Shown: positions 9,060-18,176 of the stretch, piece after piece
Position numbering within the stretch: position 1 is the first letter of the stretch
Layout of the letters: the number at the start of each line of letters is the position of its first letter
DNA from: Lachnospiraceae bacterium
GTDB lineage: Bacteria > Bacillota > Clostridia > Lachnospirales > Lachnospiraceae
Direction of reading: 5' to 3'
DNA length: 59,313 nucleotides
Assembly (NCBI GenBank): GCA_009911505.1
Contig: QXXL01000136.1
Location: 1-59,313 of the forward strand
Translations under genes and position numbers: made by a program
The notes under the pieces: model-generated
Database searches by the model: none
Told to the model about the DNA's origin: nothing
What the model saw: only the letters and a program-made list of their open reading frames with translations

Positions 9060-9944
9060 CTACAGATTTTCCAGTTCTTGCTGCAATTGTTGGAGAAAAG
9101 TATTGGAGGCTTTTGAAAGAACCTGGTATTTTTTCCATACAATGCAAAGTTCTGCTTCCAGAGTAGGAAAAAGCGGTTTAAAACACAGGTTGCTGTTATC
9201 GGTTGTATTGATGAGCTTATCTAATGCAATCACATATCCAAATCCTTTTTTTACAAATTGGGCGGCATTATAGACCAGATCATATGTGGCGACAATATTT
9301 AATTTTGAAAGGTCTGTTTTCAGCCAGGAGAACATCTCGCTATTGATGGAAGCCTGATGTGAGATGATCAGCGGTTTATCCCATAAATCTTCTGCCGAAA
9401 TTGTTTCTTTTTCTGCCAGCGGGCTGTCTTTTCGCATAAGCACGCCCCACAGGTCTTTCATTGGAAGCCGGATATAATCGTACTTGCTTATATCTGTCGG
9501 GCCTACCAAAAGCCCGAAATCAATCAGACCTTTATCCAGCTTTTCCATGACACGTTCTGCGTCACCACTGTATATATGGTAATGGATCAACGGATGTTTT
9601 TTTTGTAAATTCTGGGCTGCCTGTGCTAGAAAAGAAATTGCTTCTGTTTCCCCGCAGCCAATATGAATTTCCCCATTGATGTTTTCGTTGGAAGAAGCCA
9701 GCTCCGCTTTTGTCTTTTCCATTAGATCGACTAATTCTTCCGCACGTTTGCGCAGCAGCATACCGTCTTCCGTCAGCGTGACTTTTTTACTCCCCCGGAT
9801 AAGTAGCTGTTTTCCTAATTCATCCTCTAAATCCTTTAATTGTCTGGAAAGCGGTGGCTGAGTCATGCGGAGCGCTTCTGCCGCTTTTGTTATGCTTTCT
9901 TCCCTTGCTACTGCAAGAAAATATTGTAAAACTCGAATATCCAA
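9060..9944 (-). CDS. LysR-family transcriptional regulator
   Basis: A 294-aa LysR protein. The N-terminal winged HTH starts LDIRVLQYFLAVAREESITKAAEAL (motif split here: VLQYFLAVA, then ITKAAEAL, then TQPPLSRQL) and the rest is the two-lobed effector domain. I start it at TTG 9944 because GAGGAG lies 8 nt upstream; the frame is open 47 codons further but those residues are not LysR-like. It is divergent from the dehydratase operon at 10087. The shared intergenic region carries a LysR-type dyad (9997-10011), which recurs at 14919 before the reductase genes. Confidence 0.9.
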   Translation of the reverse strand: MDIRVLQYFLAVAREESITKAAEALRMTQPPLSRQLKDLEDELGKQLLIRGSKKVTLTEDGMLLRKRAEELVDLMEKTKAELASSNENINGEIHIGCGETEAISFLAQAAQNLQKKHPLIHYHIYSGDAERVMEKLDKGLIDFGLLVGPTDISKYDYIRLPMKDLWGVLMRKDSPLAEKETISAEDLWDKPLIISHQASINSEMFSWLKTDLSKLNIVATYDLVYNAAQFVKKGFGYVIALDKLINTTDNSNLCFKPLFPTLEAELCIVWKKYQVLSKASNTFLQQLQQELENL

Positions 9945-9996
9945 ATGAAAATTCTCCTCGCTTTTATGGTTTTTTTCTATTATAACAGAAGAATCT

Positions 9997-10063
9997 ATAC
10001 CTTTCAAGTATGCATTCACATTCTGTATATGTATTTGATATTTTAGTAAGGTGGATTTATAAT
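9997..10063 (+). promoter_or_regulatory. LysR box plus sigma-A promoter, copy 1
   Basis: Dyad ATACCTTTCAAGTAT (9997-10011), matching the T-N11-A layout of LysR boxes. After a fixed gap comes -35 TTGATA (10035-10040), a 17-nt spacer and -10 TATAAT (10058-10063). The same cassette, with identical spacing, occurs at 14919-14985. It drives the dehydratase-like operon. Confidence 0.75.
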
Positions 10064-10086
10064 GATTCCAGTGGAGGTGATTCAAT

Positions 10087-11303
10087 ATGTCTGATCATAT
10101 CAATGGAATAAAGTCAGTTTCATATCGGAAAGAGATTATAGATACATTGCAGAAACTGGTAAAAGGGATGCCTGCTTATAAAGAATTTGTTTTTTTCGTG
10201 AAATGTGTAAGGGGTTACCATCTAGCAGATTTTGAAAAGGGCAGACCGGATCTTGCCGTGATTGGTTCTGGCATCCCAGAGGAATTAGTTCTTGCATCAG
10301 GGAAAAGGCCATACTGGATTTTGGGTGGCAGCAGGGTAAGCTCCATGTGGGCAGATGATGCAGTGCCACGGGACACTGATCCGGTCAGCAGGTCAAGCAT
10401 TGGTTATTTGAAATCCTGCTTTATGAAAAAGGCGTTGATTTTAGTTCCTTTGGTAAACGATAGCGCAAGAAAACTGGCATATATTCTAAAATCAGAGGGG
10501 CTTAAAGTACATACGGTCCATTTCCCGCCAGTAAAAAATGCAGATTCAATAGAAGAGTGGAACCAGCAGTATGAAGCCTGCAGGTCTGCGATAGCGTTTC
10601 ATTTGAAAAAGCCATTGACAAAGCGCGCCCTGCAAAAGTCTAAGGAACAGATAAGACGGGCAAAAACCAGTATCCGTGATTTTCTTGAAATATCCGAAGG
10701 CGTTATAAATGGAACCTGTAGGATGTTTATTTTAGGCAGTTATTACTGCGCTGAAAATCTTTCGGAATGGAGCCGGAGGTTAGAATGTCTGACAGCAAGG
10801 CTTCGAAAAGAAAAGGCGGCCGGTAAAAGCGGGAAAAGCAAAGTCCTGCTGCTAGGCTCCCCTGTTTATTTCCCTAATTTTAAGGTGCCGTTTCTGATTG
10901 AGGAAACTGGAGTTGAGGTCTGTCTGCAGGCGGATTATACTACGCTTCCTCTTCAAAATGGCGGCGGCTTGGCTCGGATACAAAAAGCAGATTCTATAGC
11001 AGATTTTTTTACAAGTGACGCTTCTCCGGCGTATGTCAAAAATGATTCATTATATGAACAGATTGTAAAACTAATTTCGGAAAAAGGAATAGATGGAATT
11101 GTTTACCATGTTCTGAAAGGCCAGATTGAGTATGATTTTGAATTGGGGCGTTTTGAGAAAATATTTGAAGGGATGGATATTCCGGTGTTCGGCTGGAAAC
11201 GGATTACAATTATCAGGATGTGGAACAGCTCCGCATCCGGCTGGAGGCATTTTCAGAAGTTCTGGATCAGGGAAAATACGGAAAGGGGGCTGCTGCAATA
11301 TGA
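10087..11303 (+). pseudogene. 2-hydroxyacyl-CoA dehydratase (HgdB/double-cubane) family paralogue, frameshifted
   Basis: About 405 aa when restored. Family signatures include PYWILGGSR, ADDAVPRDTDPVSRSSIGYL and GIVYHVLKG. After GMDIPVF the frame is lost: reading one base over restores RLETDY, NYQDVEQLRIRLEAF and so on to TGA at 11301, where the stop overlaps the next ATG. That indicates a single T missing near 11193; the uncorrected frame runs on to 11397 as nonsense. It is a paralogue of the gene at 12565. It lacks two Cys positions kept there (CTCPVF and RGCLVYDYE correspond to SPAYVK and KGQIEYDFE), so it may be the non-cluster subunit of a heterodimer. Confidence 0.75.
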
Positions 11304-12551
11304 AGGAAAGAAAAGCAGGTACGGCAATCGTGTGTGCCGTGTGTGGTGCATTTTTATTGGTATCTGCCTTTTTTGCAAAAGATTTTGTGTTGTATGATTT
11401 TCATATGAATGTTGCGGATTACAGCTATTCTGCGATGGAGGGTGAAAAACCACAGTCAGCAGATACGTCTGTGTGGTTTGCTTATGGTTCTTCGGGCAGG
11501 CTGCTCCAATATGGTCTGGGTGAGGGGACGGAATTGGACAGTTTGACGGTTTATGCCCTTACACAGACTGGAGAGGTTGCTGTCGTCAAGGGAAATGAAA
11601 CACCTATCCAGCAAAATTCCCTGGGGCATTTCATCGCCGCACTTCCGGGCGAAGAACCAGGATATTGATGGAGATGGGACGCTGGAAAAAGTCCATGACT
11701 ATGCCCGTGCTGATTTAGGGCTTAATGCATTTAATCCTGTCCCGCAGAGGTTTTTAACACAGGAGATTCCATTTGAACTGGTTTTTGCGGAACGCAAATA
11801 TATCATGGTGTATTATGAAAATGAAATCCTTACCGATGCAGAAATTCTTGTGACTTCCTATGACGAGGAACGGAAAGCTTACATGACAGATGAACATGGG
11901 TGGATTAAAGGGCTTGCAAACAGGGTTATACGGGAAGGATTTACCGCCTCCTATTCTCCGGACGGAAATACTGTGTACCGTATGCACTATGCACTGGAAG
12001 ATTACCCATATTTTTCGCCTCATTTTTTTGCGGCACATATACCGCTGCTGGTTATTTTTGCTCTGACTGTGATTGGAATTACAGCAGTTTACCTGATACG
12101 GAACCGGATGCACAGGAATGATCCGGCTTATGCGGTATATGCCAGGGAACGGATGGGGATTTATCCGGGTACGCTGCATCAGAAAACAGAATCAAAGTTT
12201 TTATTGGTCCGCTGGTTATGCCTGTTTGCCGGGATGTTCTTATGGACATATGCTGGAAAACTGATCCATCAGGGGCAGACATTGAATGAGATTTCAATTC
12301 CCGTGTTCAGTTGCCCGTTTAACCTGGATCAGGCGGCAGAAGTACCCTGCTATTATTTATCGCATCTTCCTGCTTTATTTGGACGGTTCGGCACAGATTT
12401 TCCTGTACGCAACATGGTATATGCGGTCATGTTTATCATAACAACGCTTTTATGTTTTATATTCCTTGGGCGTATCCTTTGCGGATTCTTATGCCCGGCA
12501 GGATTGCTGCAGGATTTGATGGATAAGCTGCGGCAGGCGCTGCATATCTAA
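11300..12551 (+). pseudogene. NosR/NapH-like membrane Fe-S protein, frameshifted and truncated
   Basis: Starts MKERKAGTAIV, coupled to the previous gene (ATGA), with a signal-anchor helix. The first frame stops at 11668. One base over, the protein continues NQDIDGDGTLEKVHDYARAD, so a one-base indel near 11655 is likely. The remainder has a periplasmic-type domain, a helix (FAAHIPLLVIFALTVIG), two or three more helices and a GRILCGFLCPAGLLQD motif as in NapH/CcoG/NosR proteins. It stops 13 residues later, before any ferredoxin CxxCxxCxxxC motifs. The 3' end abuts a dehydratase gene missing its N-terminus, so a deletion probably removed both. Role: membrane electron transfer. Confidence 0.65.
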
Positions 12552-12564
12552 GAAACTTGCGGGA

Positions 12565-13422
12565 GTGATCGATTCGGTAAAAAATACAGTGCCATTCCAT
12601 ATCCCACCCTTGAAAAGAGAGGATGCGGATACGGAAGTGTTCCTGCGGGAATTGTACCGCCTGATACCGATTCTGGAAAAAGAAACAGGAAGGGAGATTA
12701 CGGCGAAGTCTTTGGCAGATGGGATCAACATGGTCGGGGAAGCACAGTATGAAATGTCAGAATTTCTAAGGTTCCGCAAGCATGACCCTGCGCTGTTACA
12801 TGGAACCCAGGTGATGGCGATCATGAATGCTTATTCCGATATGCCGGTAAAAATGTGGGCAGGGCAGATGCATAAGTTAAATCATGAAATGAGGCTGCGG
12901 CTTATGCAGGAGCGTTTTGTGGGGAGAAAAAATCAGTCCCGCATCCTTGTAACAGGTTCCCCGATCGCATTTCCCAATATTAAGATTCCGCTTCTGATTG
13001 AGGAAATGGGAGGCATTCTTGCAGCAGATGAGACCTGCATGGGAGAGCGGGGGCTGTATGATCCCGTATCGGTCATTGACCCCAGCTTTGATGGGATGAT
13101 GAGGGCGCTTGCTTCCAGATATATAAAGCCGTGTACCTGTCCGGTGTTTGTGGATAACAGCCAGAGGGTTTACCGGATCAGGCAGATGATAAAGGAACAT
13201 AAAATCCAGGGCGTGGTCTACCATGTGCTGCGGGGATGTCTGGTCTATGATTATGAATACCAGATTATGGAGGATGAACTTGGGAAACTGGATATTCAGA
13301 TCATCCGTGTGGAAAGCGATTATAACGAAGAAGATGTGGAACAGCTCCGCATCCGCATTGAAGCGTTTATTGAGTTGATTAAACTGAAAGAATATGCAAA
13401 GCAAAAAAAAGAAAGGGTGTGA
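12565..13422 (+). pseudogene. 2-hydroxyacyl-CoA dehydratase/double-cubane cluster protein, N-terminally truncated
   Basis: A 285-codon frame (GTG start with GGGAG nearby, possibly fortuitous) aligned to the C-terminal two thirds of HgdB/YjiM-type proteins, which are about 380-430 aa. The similarity continues a few codons upstream of the GTG (KKLAG), showing that the N-terminus was lost. Conserved features: RILVTGSPIAFPN, ADETCMGERG, KPCTCPVFVD, GVVYHVLRGCLVYDYE and DVEQLRIRIEAF. The Cys residues in ETC, CTC and RGC are the likely Fe-S ligands. It lies directly before its activase. The family reduces or dehydrates substrates after ATP-driven electron injection; the substrate here is unknown. 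Confidence 0.7.
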
Positions 13423-13427
13423 CAGTA

Positions 13428-14219
13428 ATGGGCAAATATTATCTCGGATTGGATGGTGGTTTCACTTATCTGAAGGCCGCCCTGATGAAAGACGGGAAGG
13501 TGATCAATACAGTAGTGCTGCCTACGGGTATTGATAATAATTCGACTGCAAAGAAAATTGTGGCCGCTGTAAGTAAAAAATATGGCGTCACCCGAAGCGA
13601 TATTGGTTATATTATGGCTACGGGATACAGCCGTAAGATTCTTGAGGTAGCTGATGATGATATTTCAGAAATTACCGCCCATGCTTATGGTGTGCGGGTG
13701 ACGGCGCCGGAAGGGTACCGTCCCGGCATGGTGGTCGATATTGGTGGGCAGGACAGCAAGATTATTTATCTGGATGCAAATTATAATGTGAAAAACTTTA
13801 CCATGAATGACAAGTGTGCCGCAGGAACGGGTAAGTTTATGGAAGTTATTGCACAGATTTTGGAAACAACCATTGACCAGGTAGGCCCGCTTTCGTTGGA
13901 ATGCACTGCTCCGTGTGACATTAACAGCACCTGCGTGGTGTTTGCGCAGTCGGAAGTGATCTCCCTTGTGGCGAGGAAATTTGACAGGAGGGATATTCTG
14001 GCGGGGATGCATCTGTCAATGGCAAGGCGGATCATCAAGATGATGAAGAAATCTGAAAAGGGAGGAGATATCCTGATGACAGGAGGCGGCGCATTAAATA
14101 CCGGAATCCACAGAGCTTTTGAAGAAGAAATGATGAAGGATGTATATGTCGCAAAATATCCGCAGTTTAACGGTGCAGTGGGCGCAGCTTTGATCGCCAG
14201 TGAGAGAGGTGGAATATGA
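13428..14219 (+). CDS. Acyl-CoA dehydratase activase / double-cubane protein reductase (BadF/HgdC family)
   Basis: A 263-aa ASKHA-fold ATPase, intact. It has the phosphate-1 motif YYLGLDGGFTYLKAAL, VVDIGGQDSKI, and the [4Fe-4S] cysteines in DKCAAGTG and INSTC; two monomers share one cluster. LMTGGGALNTG is the adenosine loop. I use ATG 13428; the GTG at 13419 sits too close to the AAAGGG site. It hydrolyses ATP to push a low-potential electron into the partner dehydratase or double-cubane protein, as HgdC or YjiL do. Its partner genes just upstream are broken, so it may now be orphaned. It overlaps the next gene by 4 nt. Confidence 0.9.
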   Translation: MGKYYLGLDGGFTYLKAALMKDGKVINTVVLPTGIDNNSTAKKIVAAVSKKYGVTRSDIGYIMATGYSRKILEVADDDISEITAHAYGVRVTAPEGYRPGMVVDIGGQDSKIIYLDANYNVKNFTMNDKCAAGTGKFMEVIAQILETTIDQVGPLSLECTAPCDINSTCVVFAQSEVISLVARKFDRRDILAGMHLSMARRIIKMMKKSEKGGDILMTGGGALNTGIHRAFEEEMMKDVYVAKYPQFNGAVGAALIASERGGI

Positions 14220-14890
14220 ATACATCATTGATGCTCCCTGCTATTACGACTGCTGTTTCCATCGGGCTTGGATGCGGAACCTGCTGCAGCCCGATCATCA
14301 GCACATTTTTGTCCACTTATGTGGTGTCACATTCTAATGGTGTAAAAAAAGGGATTTTATCATTTGTGAGTTTTTTCTTTGGGAAGATGGTCAGTGTTTC
14401 ATTGCTTTGTATGGTCTCTGCACTGACAGCCAGGCAGTTTATCAGTGAGAGCGGGTATATTGGCTCCTTTAATCTGCGGCTTTTTTCACAGGCAGCAATG
14501 AGCGCAATTGGTGCAGTTATGGTAATCCGATGGTTTTTAGAGTTGAAAAAGCGGAAAGCTTGCGGTGGCTGTAAAGGGTGTGGAGGACAGAAAGGAAAGT
14601 CGGGTTTTATTCCGATGCTGATGGCTGGACTGACTTATGGTATGACACCATGTACCCCTCTTCTGCTGATGATCGGGTACTGCTTCACACTACCGGTCCC
14701 TTTGGCGGGGATGACAGGTATTGCATTCAGCCTTTCCAGTATGGTCAGCCCTGTCCTGCTGCTGGTTGTGGTGACAGGGGCGCTTTCAAAAAAGATGGGC
14801 AGGGAGATACCAGATGCGGTAAGATGGTTCCGTCTGGCTTCTTATTTTCTGCTAATGGTTATGCCATTTCTTCTGGCATCTAATAATTAA
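14216..14890 (+). CDS. CcdA/DsbD-like cytochrome-biogenesis membrane protein
   Basis: A 224-aa protein with six predicted helices in two inverted halves. The first helix carries GCGTCCSP and the fourth MTPCTPLL, the paired proline-flanked Cys that shuttle reducing equivalents across the membrane in CcdA/DsbD proteins. The central cytoplasmic loop has a Cys-rich KACGGCKGCGG motif, which could bind a metal or Fe-S cluster. It is translationally coupled (ATGA) to the activase. In context it may export electrons or reduce a periplasmic thiol for the neighbouring Fe-S system. TauE/UreH-like transporters are related folds and an alternative. Confidence 0.7.
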   Translation: MNTSLMLPAITTAVSIGLGCGTCCSPIISTFLSTYVVSHSNGVKKGILSFVSFFFGKMVSVSLLCMVSALTARQFISESGYIGSFNLRLFSQAAMSAIGAVMVIRWFLELKKRKACGGCKGCGGQKGKSGFIPMLMAGLTYGMTPCTPLLLMIGYCFTLPVPLAGMTGIAFSLSSMVSPVLLLVVVTGALSKKMGREIPDAVRWFRLASYFLLMVMPFLLASNN

Positions 14891-14918
14891 TCAGGATTAT
14901 ATTTATATGCACAATAAA

Positions 14919-14985
14919 ATACCTTTTTGGTATGAAAAACGATATTATATATGCATTTGATATTTTGCTGATGGCGATTTATAAT
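14919..14985 (+). promoter_or_regulatory. LysR box plus sigma-A promoter, copy 2
   Basis: ATACCTTTTTGGTAT (14919-14933), then -35 TTGATA (14957-14962), a 17-nt spacer and -10 TATAAT (14980-14985). The distance from dyad to -35 equals that in copy 1 at 9997, and the TATG(C/T)ATTTGATATTTT and GATTTATAATGA flanks are shared. It drives the hydrolase remnant and the aldo-keto reductase genes. Confidence 0.75.
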
Positions 14986-15008
14986 GAGATCAGATTTCAT
15001 TTTGGAAT

Positions 15009-15227
15009 TTCCCATTGATGACAAACATCAAAGAGGTATCTCCCCGCCCGGTTTTGTTGGTTGCCGGGGAAAAGGCACATTCCCGTTATTATTCGGAAGA
15101 TGCCTATGCCGCAGCTTTGGAACCGAAAGAACTGGTAATTGTTCCTGATGCGGATCATGTGGCTTTATATGACAATATGGAAAAGATTCCGTTTGATAAG
15201 CTGGAGCAGTTTTTAAGGAAAATTTGA
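15009..15227 (+). pseudogene. Alpha/beta-hydrolase C-terminal fragment
   Basis: About 70 codons matching the end of an alpha/beta hydrolase: PRPVLLVAGEKAHSRYYSED, then ELVIVPDADHVALYD containing the catalytic-type His. The N-terminal two thirds, including the nucleophile Ser elbow, are missing, and there is no ribosome site before the first ATG (15018). It sits directly after a LysR-controlled promoter, so the parent gene was probably first in that operon. Confidence 0.65.
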
Positions 15228-15258
15228 AATAAAAAATAGAAAACAGGAGGATTTGAAA

Positions 15259-16203
15259 ATGAGTACAACATTATTGAAAATTGCATTAGGAGCCTGGTCT
15301 TGGGGTGCAGGAGCAGCCGGAGGGGATCAGGTATTTGGAAACCATTTATTTGAAGAAGAATTGAAGCCGGTGTTTGAGAAAGCAGTGGAGTGCGGGCTGA
15401 ACCTGTGGGACACGGCAGCGGTTTACGGAGAAGGGACTTCTGAACGTATTCTTGGTAATTTTGTAAAAGATGTGCGCCGGGACAGCGTTATCCTTTCCAC
15501 AAAATTTACGCCGCAGATAGCCGGCAGTTCGCCGGATGCCATGCAGCAAATGATTGACGGAAGCAAGGAACGTCTGCATACCGATGTGATTGATGTTTAT
15601 TGGATACACAATCCGATGGATGCCCCAAAATGGACGCCGGATTTAATCCCGCTGGCAAAAAGCGGACAGATTAAGACAATCGGCGTTTCCAACCACAACC
15701 TTGCGGAGATAAAAAGGGCGAATGAAATTCTTGCGGCAGAGGGCTTGAAAATTTCTGCGGTGCAGAACCATTATAGTCTGTTACACCGTTCTTCGGAGCG
15801 TGCGGGTATCCTTGATTACTGTAAGGAAAATGGCATTACATTCTATTCCTACATGGTATTGGAACAGGGGGCGCTTACCGGACGGTATAATGAAACAAAT
15901 CCATTTCCGGAAGGAACCGGGAGGGGAGAGGCGTATAACCCGCATCTGAAAGAACTGACAGCATTGATTGATGAACTGAAAATTATAGGGACACGTTTTG
16001 ATGCCAGCCCTGCGCAGGTTGCGACGGCATGGGCGATTGCAAAAGGCACGCTCCCGATTATCGGAGTAACAAAGGTAAATCAGGTTGAGGAGGCAGCAAA
16101 GGCGGCACGGATTGAGCTGACTGCTGACGAGATCAGCCGCTTGGAAAGATTGGGCGATGAAACAGGCGTCCACACGCTCCGGGAGTGGGAAAAGGAGATG
16201 TAG
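15259..16203 (+). CDS. Aldo/keto reductase
   Basis: A 314-aa cytoplasmic oxidoreductase of full family length. The (beta/alpha)8 barrel shows LWDTAAVYGEG with the catalytic Asp and Tyr, LSTKF with the catalytic Lys, VYWIHNP with the His, and GVSNHN; the NADPH-binding end is IIGVTKVNQVEEA. ATG 15259 follows GGAGG by 8 nt; a TTG two codons earlier is less likely. It reduces aldehydes or ketones with NAD(P)H. It is the first intact gene behind the second LysR-type promoter and is followed within 3 nt by an acetyltransferase gene. Confidence 0.92.
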   Translation: MSTTLLKIALGAWSWGAGAAGGDQVFGNHLFEEELKPVFEKAVECGLNLWDTAAVYGEGTSERILGNFVKDVRRDSVILSTKFTPQIAGSSPDAMQQMIDGSKERLHTDVIDVYWIHNPMDAPKWTPDLIPLAKSGQIKTIGVSNHNLAEIKRANEILAAEGLKISAVQNHYSLLHRSSERAGILDYCKENGITFYSYMVLEQGALTGRYNETNPFPEGTGRGEAYNPHLKELTALIDELKIIGTRFDASPAQVATAWAIAKGTLPIIGVTKVNQVEEAAKAARIELTADEISRLERLGDETGVHTLREWEKEM

Positions 16204-16206
16204 ACC

Positions 16207-16824
16207 ATGACGGTAAAGGATGTGATTGATGGATTTCGGGAAGGGGCAAAAGAAAATACCGAACGGGATGCCTATGCAAACGAACTTTTTCAGGAAGCTG
16301 TCCGGATTGGTATGGAACTGAATAATCAGTATCATACACCGGAGGAGCTTCGGGAGATTATGGGGCGGCTGACAGGGAAAAAGATTGATGATACCTTTCG
16401 TCTGTTTCCTCCGTTTTATACGGATTTTGGAAAAAATATCACAATCGGGAAAGATGTCTTTATCAATTCCGGGTGCCACTTTCAGGATCAGGGCGGAATT
16501 GAAATCGGGAACGGCGCATGGATAGGTCACAATGTAGTTCTGGCAACCATCAACCATGACCTGAGTCCAAAGGAAAACCGGAAAAATCATTATGCGCCGG
16601 TTAAGATTGGCGCCCATGTATGGATTGGTTCTAACGCAACCATACTGCCGGGAGTGACAATCGGCAATTGGGCAGTGATTGCGGCTGGAGCAGTGGTGAC
16701 ACGGGATGTTCCTACAATGACGGTAGTGGGAGGTGTTCCGGCGAAAGTGCTGAAAGTGGTGAAGGAATTGCCTGGGGCAATTCCTACAGAAGAGAGGGAG
16801 GAACGGTATGAAACGGCTGTTTAA
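16207..16824 (+). CDS. Sugar O-acetyltransferase (LacA/Maa type)
   Basis: A 205-aa hexapeptide-repeat acyltransferase with a left-handed beta-helix. The N-terminal maltose/galactoside acetyltransferase region contains ELNNQYHTPEELREIMGRL. The hexapeptide region has IGNGAWIGHNVVLATINHD with the catalytic His, then IGAHVWIGSNATILPGVTIG and VVGGVPAKVLK. It transfers acetyl from acetyl-CoA to a sugar or related hydroxyl. It begins 3 nt after the reductase stop and overlaps the next gene by 17 nt, so it belongs to the same operon. It appears intact. Confidence 0.9.
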   Translation: MTVKDVIDGFREGAKENTERDAYANELFQEAVRIGMELNNQYHTPEELREIMGRLTGKKIDDTFRLFPPFYTDFGKNITIGKDVFINSGCHFQDQGGIEIGNGAWIGHNVVLATINHDLSPKENRKNHYAPVKIGAHVWIGSNATILPGVTIGNWAVIAAGAVVTRDVPTMTVVGGVPAKVLKVVKELPGAIPTEEREERYETAV

Positions 16825-17608
16825 TCTTATACTCGCTTGCCTGCTTATCGTTTCGCTATCAGCCTGTGGCAAACAGACAGGGACGGATCCCCTTACAGAT
16901 AAAGTGTCGGGGCAGGATAGGCAGACAGAAAGTGTAGAAACAACAGAGCAGACAGAACAGGAGCCGTCAGCAGCATCGGAAACCGCACAGACTGAGACAG
17001 AAACGGAAAATGATATGGCTGGCGGGCAGGAACAGCAGACGCAGGGAGGTAACAATACAGTGACGGGAGATATTTCTTTTAACTTTGAAACAAAGTCGGT
17101 TTTATTGAACAGTGGGTATGAAATGCCCATATATGGGATTGGCACATACAGTCTGACCGGGGATACCTGTGTGGAGTCTGTTACGGCGGCATTAAACAGC
17201 GGCGTCCGCCTGATTGATAATGCCTATATGTACCATAACGAGGAAAGTGTGGGGGAGGCTGTGAGGAACTCCGGCATACCGAGGGAGGAAATCTTTGTCA
17301 TTACAAAGCTGTACCCGAACCAGTTTTCCGATCCGGAAACAGCGATTGAGGAGGCGCTTGCCAAATTAGATATAGACTACATTGACATGATGCTGCTCCA
17401 CCACCCCGGAACAGGCGATGTGGAGGCTTACCTTGCAATGGAAAAAGCGGTTGCAGACGGCAAAATCCGCTCGCTTGGTTTATCAAACTGGTATGTGGAA
17501 GAACTGGAGGAATTTTTACCGCAGATAAACATTACCCCGGCTCTGGTGGAGGAGGAAATGGGGCGTATAGATGCCCTTGACCGTGGCGAGAAACATGATT
17601 GGTACTAA
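16808..17608 (+). pseudogene. Lipoprotein aldo/keto reductase with internal deletion
   Basis: A 266-aa product with a lipoprotein signal (LSLSAC, Cys at about residue 20), a Thr/Glu/Gln-rich linker, then an AKR domain (MPIYGIGTYSLTG, RLIDNAYMYHNE, VITKLYPNQ, MMLLHHPG, GLSNWYVEEL). After INITPALV it jumps to EEEMGRIDALDRGEKHDWY, the normal C-terminus of these enzymes. About 100 residues (the last barrel strands and cofactor-binding end) are missing in frame at about 17550. The protein may be made but should not bind NADPH normally. It is unusual in being a surface-anchored AKR. Confidence 0.7.
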
Positions 17609-17634
17609 AAAATTTTGTAAAGTGGAGGTAGTAT

Positions 17635-18135
17635 ATGAATGTTTTAGCGATTAACGGCAGCGCAGGAAAGGACGGAAACACAGCAGTCCTAATCAATACT
17701 GTGTTTGAGGAACTGCATAAGGCAGGAATTGAAACGGAGATAGTGCAGCTTTCCGGAAAAATCATGGAACCCTGCAAGGCTTGCTGGGCTTGCGGCGGGA
17801 GAAAAAACTGTGTCCATAAAAAAGACCAGTTTCAGGAGATTTTTGAAAAAATGAAACAGGCAGAGGGAATCATTCTTGGCTCACCGGTATATACTGCAAA
17901 TATTTCCGCAAATATGCAGGCGTTTTTGGAACGTGCATCTGTGGTAGCAGATATGAACAACGATGCGGATCTGCTTAAATATAAAGTAGGTGCGTCCGTT
18001 ACGGCAGCCCGCAGGGGCGGTGCAATTGCCGCACTTGATGCAATGAATCATTTTTTTATGCTACAGAATATGTTTGTGGTTGGATCTTCCTATTGGCCTA
18101 TGGCTTATGGACAGACGCCTAACTGGGGAAGATAG
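17635..18135 (+). pseudogene. NADPH-dependent FMN reductase/flavodoxin-family protein, C-terminally truncated
   Basis: A 166-aa flavoprotein. The N-terminal phosphate-binding motif is AINGSAGKDGNTA, then PCKACWACGGRKNCVHKKD with three or four Cys as in iron-sulfur flavoproteins, LGSPVYTANISANMQAF, and AARRGGAIAALD. After MAYGQTPNWGR it stops, whereas relatives continue about 25-30 residues to a final helix (typically ...GDVxKDEEG...). The site looks like another small deletion. It has an AGTGGAGG site upstream. It would supply reduced flavin to the neighbouring redox enzymes. Confidence 0.7.
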
Positions 18136-18176
18136 ATGAAGCCTATCCGCCCCGGGAAATATCAAGAAATCATAAA

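Noticed and set aside
12877..13404. 175-codon minus-strand frame
   Set aside because: Complements the dehydratase gene, whose protein is clearly conserved; a shadow.
15781..17145. 454-codon open frame on the minus strand
   Set aside because: Lies opposite three genes with clear enzyme motifs; Cys/Pro/Ser-rich translation without any family signature; a reading-frame shadow.
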